Source of the DNA: a virus
Length of the DNA stretch: 64,000 nt
IMG/VR virus record: IMGVR_UViG_3300032246_002701
Coordinates: 1 to 64,000 of that record
Strand: one strand, 5' to 3'
The translations under genes and the position numbers were made by a program. Under the pieces are notes generated by a model. It did not search any database. It saw only the letters and a program-made list of their open reading frames with translations, and was not told where the DNA came from. Every line of letters begins with the position of its first letter. Within the stretch, counting starts at the first letter, position 1. Shown here piece by piece: positions 32,326 to 39,002 of this stretch.

Positions 32326-32394
32326 TTGTAGGACGCCGATAGGGTTCTACAATGGGCACGGTGCCCGAAATGATTCTTGCTTATTAAAGGAGAA
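32326..32394 (+). promoter_or_regulatory. ROSE-like RNA thermometer candidate
   Basis: Three consecutive hairpins: TTGTAGGAC/GTTCTACAA (32326-32352, 9 bp), GGGC/GCCC (32354-32366), and TTCTTGCTT/AAGGAGAA (32374-32394). The last hides the AAGGAG ribosome-binding site with a single bulged G in TTGCT, the hallmark of ROSE thermometers in small heat-shock genes. Heat would melt the weak A-U/G-U stem. Confidence 0.6.
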
Positions 32395-32399
32395 AAACA

Positions 32400-32822
32400 A
32401 TGAATCAACTTGCACGTTTTGACACAACTTCATTAAACAAAGCACTTATTGGTTTTGATCGTATTTTCAACGATTTTGAAAATCGCTTTCAGCACTCAAC
32501 AACCAATTATCCTCCCTACAATGTTATCAAACACGACGAAAATACTTTCGAAATCGAAGTAGCCGTTGCTGGTTTTGATCGAGAGGATATTACTGTTCAA
32601 GTGGATCAAGATCAATTGATCATTAAAGGGAAAAAACCCAAAGAGGAAGATACCACGCAGTATCTGCATCGAGGTCTTGCTACTCGAGATTTTGAGCGTT
32701 CCTTTACTCTCGCTGAACACATTGTGGTAGGCGACGGCGAAATGATCAATGGTATTCTAAGAGTTAAACTGACTCGTGAGGTTCCGGAATCTCTAAAACC
32801 TCGTTTGATCACTATCAAGTGA
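32400..32822 (+). CDS. Small heat-shock protein Hsp20
   Basis: 140 residues with an alpha-crystallin domain: YNVIKHDENTFEIEVAVAGF near 39-58, QLIIKGKKP near 70-78, HRGLATRDFERSFTLAEH near 88-105 and NGILRVKLTREVPE near 116-129. The N-terminus (RFDTTSLNKALIGFDRIFNDF) is of the IbpA type. It prevents aggregation of unfolded proteins and is often carried by cyanophages. Here it is a single-gene unit with a late promoter, structured leader and terminator. Confidence 0.93.
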   Translation: MNQLARFDTTSLNKALIGFDRIFNDFENRFQHSTTNYPPYNVIKHDENTFEIEVAVAGFDREDITVQVDQDQLIIKGKKPKEEDTTQYLHRGLATRDFERSFTLAEHIVVGDGEMINGILRVKLTREVPESLKPRLITIK

Positions 32823-32835
32823 GTTAAATAACTCA

Positions 32836-32858
32836 GGGGGGAAAATACCCCCCCTTTT
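32836..32858 (+). terminator. GC-rich terminator after hsp20
   Basis: Six G (32836-32841) face a run of seven C (32848-32854) across an AAAATA loop, followed by TTTT. Confidence 0.85.
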
Positions 32859-32869
32859 AAAAATAAATT

Positions 32870-33175
32870 ATGACTATTGCTCCTACTCTAGAAAAACAAA
32901 ATAACACAACAGATAAATTTAAAGATCCAGGAAAGTATAAAGTTATACTCTGTAACGACGATGTTACACCCGTAGATTTTGTAATTTCTCTTTTGATATC
33001 TATTTTTAGACATACAGAAACTTCTGCTGTAGACTTAACCTTAAAAGTTCATAACACAGGGAGTGCCGTAGCAGGGATATACTCTTATGAAATTGCAGAA
33101 CAAAAAAGATCAGACGCGCTAAGTTTGGCTCGTAATCAAGGTTGGCCTTTGATAATTAAAATAGAATCAGAATGA
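32870..33175 (+). CDS. clpS: ClpS, N-degron adaptor of Clp proteases
   Basis: 101 residues. The ClpS core is clear: YKVILCNDDVTPVDFVISLL with the Asn-Asp-Asp at 29-31 that binds the alpha-amino group, LTLKVHNTGSAVAGIYSYEIAE with the conserved His61, and WPLIIKIESE at the end. ClpS hands N-end-rule substrates to ClpA or ClpC and blocks other substrates from ClpA. No clpA lies here, so it would act on the host protease. Carried by a phage together with ClpX and a tmRNA, it suggests deliberate steering of host proteolysis. No Shine-Dalgarno is visible; the leader is short and A/T-rich. Confidence 0.85.
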   Translation: MTIAPTLEKQNNTTDKFKDPGKYKVILCNDDVTPVDFVISLLISIFRHTETSAVDLTLKVHNTGSAVAGIYSYEIAEQKRSDALSLARNQGWPLIIKIESE

Positions 33176-33183
33176 GGTAAGAA

Positions 33184-33738
33184 ATGAGCCTAAAAGAACT
33201 GACCGCTGAAAAACACAAATTAGCAGAGACCACTCCATTCATGAAGGCAGTGTTTGCAAGAACACTGCCCTTTGAACTATGGATAGATTGGACTTATCAA
33301 AAGGCCTTGTTCTACCATGTACTAGAAGGTATTGCAGGATCAAGGTTATTACTAACCGATCTTCCAGATATTCGTCGAGGTTATAAACTACAGCAAGACT
33401 ATCAACAAATGCTCAATGGTGCACCGTTTACACATCTACATAAAAAGTCTGTATTGGACTATCACAGTTATTTGCTGTCATTGACCGAAACTAAAGATGT
33501 TATGGCTCACTTGTATACTTGGCACATGGGTGATTTGTATGGCGGGCAAATGATCAAGAAAATTGTTAACGCTCCGCACAGTAGTTTAGATTTCGCCGAT
33601 CCTCTTACGCTTATGACCAATATGCGAGCCAAGTTGGATGACAGCATGGGAGCAGAAGCAAACAGAGCCTTTGATTGGGCTATACGCATGATGAGGGAAT
33701 ATGACAGCAGTTTGGAACAAGATACAGCAGTTGGCTGA
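33184..33738 (+). CDS. ho1: Heme oxygenase
   Basis: 184 residues, HO-1 fold: the proximal His is His11 in TAEKHKLAE, and the distal helix is WHMGDLYGGQMIKK near 118-131 with the flexible Gly pair. It opens heme to biliverdin IXalpha, iron and CO using ferredoxin. GAGG before ATG. A bilin reductase overlaps its end by 38 bases, so biliverdin would be passed straight on. Cyanophages carry similar ho1 genes. Confidence 0.92.
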   Translation: MSLKELTAEKHKLAETTPFMKAVFARTLPFELWIDWTYQKALFYHVLEGIAGSRLLLTDLPDIRRGYKLQQDYQQMLNGAPFTHLHKKSVLDYHSYLLSLTETKDVMAHLYTWHMGDLYGGQMIKKIVNAPHSSLDFADPLTLMTNMRAKLDDSMGAEANRAFDWAIRMMREYDSSLEQDTAVG

Positions 33739-34369
33739 ACAGATAGAACTAAAGTTCGAGCAATCCGGCGAACAGTACTCAAGTACAGAACATAACTATA
33801 ACTGGTATAACAGTTTATACTCAAGCCCTCGATACCGCAGGGCTCATGTAGAGATTGTAGATAACAGGCAAACACACAAAATCTACATTCTGCACTCCAC
33901 TGTATTTGCACATTTCAATGATCCTAGCCCAATTTGGGGCTTTGATGCGGTATGTGGCCCAAATAAAATCACAGGTGCGTTTCATGATTTTAGTGCTGCA
34001 GGAGACCCCGATCACCCTATGATCAAGTGGTTTGCTGCCGAGTCTGCTCAGTTAGAATGGAACAAACCCAGAGAATTACCTGTTTGGGCTCGGCAAATAT
34101 TCACTCCGCACATGATCGCTGCAGGCAATGTAAATGATGGTGCTGAATTAGATGCATTGTGCGACATGGCACTACGCAGCCTAGACTACTACTTGACCAA
34201 CGTAGGTAATACGCAGACCGCAGGTGCGGATTATCATATGGCACAAAACCGGTATTGTTATTATCAAAAACAGAATCCACATGTGATAAAAAGCATGGTT
34301 GCAATGGGCGTAGAAGAACCAACTATGAATCAGTTTGTCAACGAAATCTTATTCCCCGAAGTGGTATAA
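33701..34369 (+). CDS. Ferredoxin-dependent bilin reductase (PcyX/PebS-like)
   Basis: 222 residues. Family pattern: WYNSLYSSPRYRRAHVEIVD near 35-54, PIWGFDAVCGPNKITGAFHDFS near 77-98 with the catalytic Asp, and a C-terminal FVNEILFPE. These enzymes reduce biliverdin by two or four electrons to phytobilins. Cyanophage PebS makes phycoerythrobilin; PcyX is a related phage enzyme linked to non-cyanobacterial hosts. Which one applies cannot be decided by eye. It starts inside ho1, behind GAGGG, and ends 10 bases before the next gene. Confidence 0.85.
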   Translation: MTAVWNKIQQLAEQIELKFEQSGEQYSSTEHNYNWYNSLYSSPRYRRAHVEIVDNRQTHKIYILHSTVFAHFNDPSPIWGFDAVCGPNKITGAFHDFSAAGDPDHPMIKWFAAESAQLEWNKPRELPVWARQIFTPHMIAAGNVNDGAELDALCDMALRSLDYYLTNVGNTQTAGADYHMAQNRYCYYQKQNPHVIKSMVAMGVEEPTMNQFVNEILFPEVV

Positions 34370-34372
34370 ATA
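34365..34372 (+). promoter_or_regulatory. T4-type late promoter
   Basis: Exact TATAAATA, overlapping the end of the bilin reductase gene. The ATG at 34380 lies 7 bases downstream, near the expected transcription start, with no room for a ribosome-binding site. Confidence 0.65.
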
Positions 34373-34379
34373 TTCTATT

Positions 34380-35912
34380 ATGAGAGCACGAGAATTCTTA
34401 TTAGAGAAACACCTTTCAAAAAGAGATTTTTATGTTAAATCTCGATTGGAAGATCTAATTAATAGACTAGAAAACAACCTACCTTTTATCGATGAAAAAA
34501 CCAAGAGACCATTTAATTTTGGGGTGCCAGACAGCACTCCGGGAAACGAGATCTCTAATTTAATCGACGAATTAAAATCTCTTCTAAATTTATATACTGT
34601 ATCCAAAAAGGGTAAAGAGGAAATTGAAGCAAGCCAGTTAGAAAAATTATTACCAGACACCCTACTAGGAAAAAAATGGTCCGAAATACACAAAGATTCT
34701 GGATTTGGTAGAAAAACTACAATAGGATCTGTGGTTGAAGGATTAGTAGCAATAGCCATATATACCAAATTTATTAATAGACAAGTAAAAAGTATCGACA
34801 CCTCCGACGTCCTAGACACAATAGAAGAGCTTAAACAAGCAACACCGGTCGAAAATAAAGGAAGAAAATCTATAAGTATTTCGATTTCTCAACCTAATGT
34901 GGCAGACTTAGTTGGAGAATCTGCTGACAGTTTTGAGCTAACACTAGAACTAACACAGCTGACACTAGACAAAATATTAAACATGAATCCTGGTGATGCA
35001 GAATGGGGTCGATTGTCTAGTGCAATTAATTATGTTAACACAGAATCTGATGTGAGAAAATATAACAAGTTCTTTTCAACTAATGGCGTAAGAGACCCGA
35101 TTGATATTCGAGTAAAAGGTCTACAAGGGGCTAAAACAGATGTAGAAGTAACACGGAACGGCAAACCACTTAGGCATCTTAGTATGAGTGTTAAGGCTGG
35201 TAGTTCTAGGTATGATCAGGCCAGTGGATCTACTGAAGAAGGTAATATTAAGTTTTTTGATATTCTAGGATTAACTGCCGAAGAAGCCGAAGCAGGGATG
35301 AAAGAAGTTGATTTCTTAAAAGTTATACCTAAAGATTATTCACCAAAGGATCGAGCTTCTCTTGTAAATAGAAATTTTTACAGTGTTAAAAAATTATATT
35401 CGTATGCTGCTAATTTATTATCGACAAAATTAAGAGGAGACAACGACGCCTTAGAAACAATTTTTATTCAGAAGTTGTTTTCTAAATTAATAAATTCTAT
35501 AACTGGAAAAACAAAAATAATATATGTTGATTTTGATACAACGGGTACATATAATAAATTAAAGCCCGAACTAATTAAAAATCTTTCAGCACACATAAAT
35601 CTAGATGTAACAGGAAACGACAGCGGGAATATTTCTTTTTACGATAGAGATTCCGGTAGAACTTTATTTCATGCCAGAGTTACAAAACAACAGACTGGCA
35701 GAATTATTCATGTATTTGAATTAGACAGTCTGCTAGATATGGTCAGAGAAGTTCAACAAAAAATAAACAAAGCTCCAGAAAAACCTGAGGAAAAAGAAGT
35801 TCCGCCAATCTCTCCGCAACAACCAGTACAGCAACTATCCCCCGGAGTTCAAAATCAGCAGGCCGCCTTAAATGTCAGTCAACAGCCCATGGGGCCTGAA
35901 CCAAAACAATAA
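34380..35912 (+). CDS. Large CTS-tagged protein with nuclease-like core
   Basis: 510 residues starting MRAREFLLEKHLSK, the clearest match to the shared CTS-like N-terminus. ATG at 34380 is preferred to one 45 bases upstream because of that match and the late promoter. Residues ~120-260 contain GSVVEGLVAIAIY, then DPIDIRVKG, KTDVEVT and LSMSVKAG, a spacing compatible with a PD-(D/E)XK nuclease (Glu...Asp...Ser-x-Lys). The tail after 470 is Pro/Gln-rich and disordered. It could be a nuclease packed into the head and injected with the DNA. The nuclease call is tentative. Confidence 0.55.
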   Translation: MRAREFLLEKHLSKRDFYVKSRLEDLINRLENNLPFIDEKTKRPFNFGVPDSTPGNEISNLIDELKSLLNLYTVSKKGKEEIEASQLEKLLPDTLLGKKWSEIHKDSGFGRKTTIGSVVEGLVAIAIYTKFINRQVKSIDTSDVLDTIEELKQATPVENKGRKSISISISQPNVADLVGESADSFELTLELTQLTLDKILNMNPGDAEWGRLSSAINYVNTESDVRKYNKFFSTNGVRDPIDIRVKGLQGAKTDVEVTRNGKPLRHLSMSVKAGSSRYDQASGSTEEGNIKFFDILGLTAEEAEAGMKEVDFLKVIPKDYSPKDRASLVNRNFYSVKKLYSYAANLLSTKLRGDNDALETIFIQKLFSKLINSITGKTKIIYVDFDTTGTYNKLKPELIKNLSAHINLDVTGNDSGNISFYDRDSGRTLFHARVTKQQTGRIIHVFELDSLLDMVREVQQKINKAPEKPEEKEVPPISPQQPVQQLSPGVQNQQAALNVSQQPMGPEPKQ

Positions 35913-35940
35913 ATACTGTTATAAAAACTTTCTATTTTTG

Positions 35941-35970
35941 TTGACCTATCGACAAACAATGCTATATAAT
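35941..35970 (+). promoter_or_regulatory. Sigma70-type promoter of the porin gene
   Basis: TTGACC, 18-base spacer, TATAAT. The porin would thus be made early, unlike virion genes. Confidence 0.75.
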
Positions 35971-36023
35971 ATAGCGTGACTGAGAAATTATTCTCGGATA
36001 TCTAAATATAAAAAGGAAATTAA

Positions 36024-36737
36024 ATGAAAAAACTATTTTTTACACTTTTAATGATGGCAGGTGTATCTTCTGCTCAGGCTCAATTTACCGCTAATGCCGG
36101 TCTAACAACAGATTATCGATTCCGTGGTGTTAGTCAAACACAGAATGGACTAGCGATTCAGGGCGGAGTTGATTATGCTCATTCGAGCGGACTCTATGTC
36201 GGTAACTGGAATAGTTCAGTCAGCAGCGAACTTTATAACCGCGGGGCTGGAATTGAAAGCGATCTTTATGCAGGTTTCAAAAAAGAAGTTACAAAAGGTG
36301 TTACTGTTGATGTCGGCACAATGAATTATCTGTATTCCAAAGCATCTAATCCTGGTGGGCCGTCTTTTAATACCAACGAACTGTATGCAGGAGTTTCTTT
36401 TGGTCCAGTAACCGGTAAAATCAGTTACGCACTCGGTGATTACTTTGGCATTGCCAATAGTAAAGGTACAATGTACTATCAAGGTGATGTAAACTATCCC
36501 TTAACGAACAAAATCGTAGGGAACTTTCATATCGGTCGCACTGATATTAAAAACAACGGCAGTCTTAATTACACCGACATCAAGATCGGTGCTACTTATG
36601 ATTTAAATAGTTGGATGATTGGAGGACATTTTTATACCAATCAAAACAAGGGATCTAGTTTTGATGGATTTAATACTGTTTCCGGCGAGAAACTGTATAA
36701 AAATACATTTGTAGTCTCTGTCGCTAAGTCTTTTTGA
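36024..36737 (+). CDS. TorF-like outer-membrane porin
   Basis: 237 residues. A signal peptide (MKKLFFTLLMMAGVSSAQA) is followed by FTANAGLTTDYRFRGVSQT, the opening motif of the TorF/gcw_chp outer-membrane family, and alternating beta strands ending in FVVSVAKSF with a C-terminal Phe typical of BAM substrates. It would insert into the host outer membrane as a small barrel. It has a sigma70 promoter, AAAGGAA site and terminator of its own. Roles could be nutrient uptake for the infected cell or receptor masking; both are inference. Confidence 0.85.
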   Translation: MKKLFFTLLMMAGVSSAQAQFTANAGLTTDYRFRGVSQTQNGLAIQGGVDYAHSSGLYVGNWNSSVSSELYNRGAGIESDLYAGFKKEVTKGVTVDVGTMNYLYSKASNPGGPSFNTNELYAGVSFGPVTGKISYALGDYFGIANSKGTMYYQGDVNYPLTNKIVGNFHIGRTDIKNNGSLNYTDIKIGATYDLNSWMIGGHFYTNQNKGSSFDGFNTVSGEKLYKNTFVVSVAKSF

Positions 36738-36748
36738 TTTTTAAAAGA

Positions 36749-36774
36749 TTAAAAGGCCCATATGGGCCTTTTAA
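36749..36774 (+). terminator. Hairpin terminator after porin
   Basis: TTAAAAGGCCCA / TGGGCCTTTTAA inverted repeat with a minimal loop; T-rich 3' side. Confidence 0.75.
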
Positions 36775-36820
36775 GAAATTCGTATAACATCAATCATCAA
36801 TATCTTTAGATATATAATTC

Positions 36821-37672
36821 ATGAATCATTATTTAGATCATAATCGTCTAATTAAAATATCTAAATCGTATTCGACATACAAAAAAATCAAAGTAACCCC
36901 GTTAACTCCTGTGATCGGAGCAGAAATAGATAACATCGATCTGTCAATGAATATAAGCGATGAGCAATTTAATGAAATTACTCAAGCAATCACTGATCAT
37001 CTGGTAATTTTCTTTCGAGATCAGCATCTAAATATAGATCAGCATAGAGAATTTTCTAGACGATTTGGAGAATTATATGTTCATCCCTTTTACAAAATGA
37101 AAGACCATCGAGATATTTTCCCGATTAAACCAAATGAGAATAAACTAACTGTCCCAGGGAGGATTTGGCATAGTGATGTTTCTGCTTCTGCACAGCCTCC
37201 GTCGATCTCATTGCTTCTAATGTATGAATCACCCGAACTCGGAGGTGATACAGTTTTTTCTAGTACATATGCAGCATGGGAGACTTTATCTGAACCAATT
37301 CAAAAAATGCTTATTGGGTTAAGGGCATTGCATTCAACTCAAGGTGCTCACGAACCAGATAAAGATCAACCAGATTTTTCTTTTTCTCATCCCGTTGTTA
37401 GGACTCATCCTATAACAAAAAAGAAATCTCTTTTTGTTAATAGACTTTTTACTACGTATATTGAAGGTTTGTCCCCTCCAGAAAGTGATGCAATTCTACA
37501 AATGTTATATCGACATATCGAACTTGATGATTTTAAGTGTAGATTTTCATGGAAGCCGGGGTCTTTGGCGATTTGGGACAATAGATGTACTCAACATTAT
37601 GCTATTTGGGATTATTATCCAAACAATCGATACGGGCATCGATTTACTGTATCTGGTGAAGTCCCAAATTGA
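36821..37672 (+). CDS. TauD/TfdA-family Fe(II)/2-oxoglutarate dioxygenase
   Basis: 283 residues. Family motifs: VIGAEIDNIDLS near 31-42, HLVIFFRDQHL near 59-69, the iron ligands WHSDVS near 114-119 (His-x-Asp) and TQHYAIWDY near 255-263 (second His), and the 2-oxoglutarate Arg in GHRFTVSG. Members hydroxylate taurine, sulfonates, herbicides or amino-acid-like substrates. The substrate is unknown. No clear Shine-Dalgarno. It stands alone between the porin and the rubrerythrin unit. Confidence 0.85.
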   Translation: MNHYLDHNRLIKISKSYSTYKKIKVTPLTPVIGAEIDNIDLSMNISDEQFNEITQAITDHLVIFFRDQHLNIDQHREFSRRFGELYVHPFYKMKDHRDIFPIKPNENKLTVPGRIWHSDVSASAQPPSISLLLMYESPELGGDTVFSSTYAAWETLSEPIQKMLIGLRALHSTQGAHEPDKDQPDFSFSHPVVRTHPITKKKSLFVNRLFTTYIEGLSPPESDAILQMLYRHIELDDFKCRFSWKPGSLAIWDNRCTQHYAIWDYYPNNRYGHRFTVSGEVPN

Positions 37673-37721
37673 TTTTATCATGCCTAAATAAAAAAACAGA
37701 ACACACACATAAGGAGAGAAA

Positions 37722-38171
37722 ATGTCTGTTACAATTAAAAATCTTGAAAGTGCACTGGCCGGTGAAAGCCAGGCACATGTCAAATATCGTTATTTTGCCC
37801 GTATTGCTCGAGCAGAAGGATTTGAAGAAGTTGCTAAACATTTTGAGCATACCGCCGATCAAGAACTGCTACATGCATGGGGACATCTAGAACTGCTAGT
37901 TGGCAAGCCTTCAACTAAAGAATGCCTGCAAATGGCTATTGATGGCGAGACTTACGAGTTCACAGAAATGTATCCGCAGTTCCAGGCCATTGCCGAAACC
38001 GAAGGACTGCATCATGCCGCACAAATTGCCAAGGAACAAATTCAAGAAAGCCAAGAACATGCTGCTCAGTTCATGGACGTTTTGAACAAAGCAGAAAAGC
38101 GTTTTTCAGCACTCAAGAGAGTTGAAGAGCGTCATGCTAATGCATATAAACAAGTACTAGGAGGGCTATGA
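37722..38171 (+). CDS. Rubrerythrin-type diiron protein
   Basis: 149 residues: a four-helix ferritin-like domain with the diiron ligands in LAGESQAHVKYRYFA near 10-24, FEHTADQELLHAWGH near 42-56, GETYEFTEMY near 76-85 and EQIQESQEHAAQF near 107-119. It would reduce hydrogen peroxide. The usual C-terminal rubredoxin domain is absent and is encoded as a separate overlapping gene. AAGGAG before the ATG. Confidence 0.9.
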   Translation: MSVTIKNLESALAGESQAHVKYRYFARIARAEGFEEVAKHFEHTADQELLHAWGHLELLVGKPSTKECLQMAIDGETYEFTEMYPQFQAIAETEGLHHAAQIAKEQIQESQEHAAQFMDVLNKAEKRFSALKRVEERHANAYKQVLGGL

Positions 38172-38305
38172 TGAAACCGGAATATGTATGTGTTATTTGC
38201 GATCATGTCCACGATGAAGAGACTGAAGGTAAATGGGAAGATCTACCCGATGACTTCATGTGCCCAGAATGCGGCGGAATGAAGATAGATTACGAACAAC
38301 GATAA
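38168..38305 (+). CDS. Rubredoxin (45 residues)
   Basis: Starts in an ATGA overlap with the rubrerythrin stop (ATG at 38168, or 38171 in the same frame). CVIC at 8-11 and CPEC at 32-35 provide the four iron ligands, with LPDDFMCPECG being the classic second rubredoxin loop. It would pass electrons to the adjacent rubrerythrin, in effect a rubrerythrin split into its two domains. Confidence 0.85.
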   Translation: MMKPEYVCVICDHVHDEETEGKWEDLPDDFMCPECGGMKIDYEQR

Positions 38306-38306
38306 T

Positions 38307-38314
38307 TATAAATA
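38307..38314 (+). promoter_or_regulatory. T4-type late promoter
   Basis: Exact TATAAATA, 60 bases before the lipoprotein start. Confidence 0.55.
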
Positions 38315-38373
38315 GATTTGCATCAATTGTTAAAATTTTGTTAAATAATTAATATTAAAAGGAGATCTCAATC

Positions 38374-38502
38374 ATGAAAAAATTAATTCTAGTATTAGCA
38401 TCATTAGTTACCGCGTTTGCAATCACAGCTTGTGGCAAGTCCAGCGATGATTTTTGCAGCAAGCCTGAAAACAAAAGCACAGGTTCTTGCATCGGAGGTT
38501 AA
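38374..38502 (+). CDS. Small lipoprotein (42 residues)
   Basis: A strong AAGGAG site precedes MKKLILVLASLVTAFAITAC: a signal peptide with a lipobox ending at Cys20. The mature part is only 23 residues, with two further Cys (DFCSK, GSCIGG). It stands alone between a late promoter and a strong terminator. Phage lipoproteins of this size often block superinfection at the outer membrane; here that is inference. Confidence 0.75.
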   Translation: MKKLILVLASLVTAFAITACGKSSDDFCSKPENKSTGSCIGG

Positions 38503-38512
38503 TTAATAGTAT

Positions 38513-38538
38513 AAAAAAGCCCCTTTTGGGGCTTTTTT
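38513..38538 (+). terminator. Rho-independent terminator
   Basis: AAAAAAGCCCC-TTTT-GGGGCTTTTTT, ending the lipoprotein unit. Confidence 0.92.
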
Positions 38539-38540
38539 TA

Positions 38541-38548
38541 TATAAATA
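38541..38548 (+). promoter_or_regulatory. T4-type late promoter
   Basis: Exact TATAAATA directly behind the terminator, 21 bases before the next start codon. Confidence 0.65.
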
Positions 38549-38569
38549 CCAATGTAATAAACTAAAATA

Positions 38570-38938
38570 ATGGAAATATTAACATTACTGTTGCTACTGC
38601 AGATCAAACATTGTTATGCAGATTTCATGATACAGACATATGCTCAAACTGTGCGTAAGGGCATTTATCGTGATCTAGTGGGAATCAGTCATACAATGGA
38701 TCACATTACTGCTACTTTAGTTGCTTTGTTTCTATTTTCAATTTGGCATCCTGTTGCTCCTTTAACTATATTATGGATAGCATTACTCGAAGGAATTGCT
38801 CACTATCATATTGATTGGATCAAAGTGCGCTATGGCTGTAAGGATAATACCAAACCGGTCTATTGGGCAGAATTTGGTCTAGATCAACTGTCTCATCAAT
38901 TGTGCTATATTTTGATAATTGGTTATCTTTTGGTGTAA
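38570..38938 (+). CDS. DUF3307 membrane protein
   Basis: 122 residues with several hydrophobic helices and the His/Asp pattern of DUF3307: KHCYADFMIQT near 13-23, ISHTMDHITAT near 38-48, AHYHIDWIKVRYG near 77-89 and FGLDQLSHQLCY near 101-112. The family is of unknown function and occurs in bacteria and large phages. The conserved His/Asp in the membrane suggest metal binding or lipid chemistry. No Shine-Dalgarno is evident. Confidence 0.75.
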   Translation: MEILTLLLLLQIKHCYADFMIQTYAQTVRKGIYRDLVGISHTMDHITATLVALFLFSIWHPVAPLTILWIALLEGIAHYHIDWIKVRYGCKDNTKPVYWAEFGLDQLSHQLCYILIIGYLLV

Positions 38939-38955
38939 TCTACTGACTTAACCAG

Positions 38956-39000
38956 TTCGCAGTTCTTCTTAAATATTTAAGGAGAATACATCGGAGCGAA
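38956..39000 (+). promoter_or_regulatory. Late-type motif in nested hairpin before csgF
   Basis: TTCTTCTT (38963-38970) pairs with AAGGAGAA (38979-38986) around the loop AAATATTT, part of a TTAAATAT late-like motif. An outer TTCGC/GCGAA pair (38956-38960 / 38996-39000) encloses the CGGAG ribosome-binding site at 38992. Confidence 0.45.
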
Positions 39001-39002
39001 CA

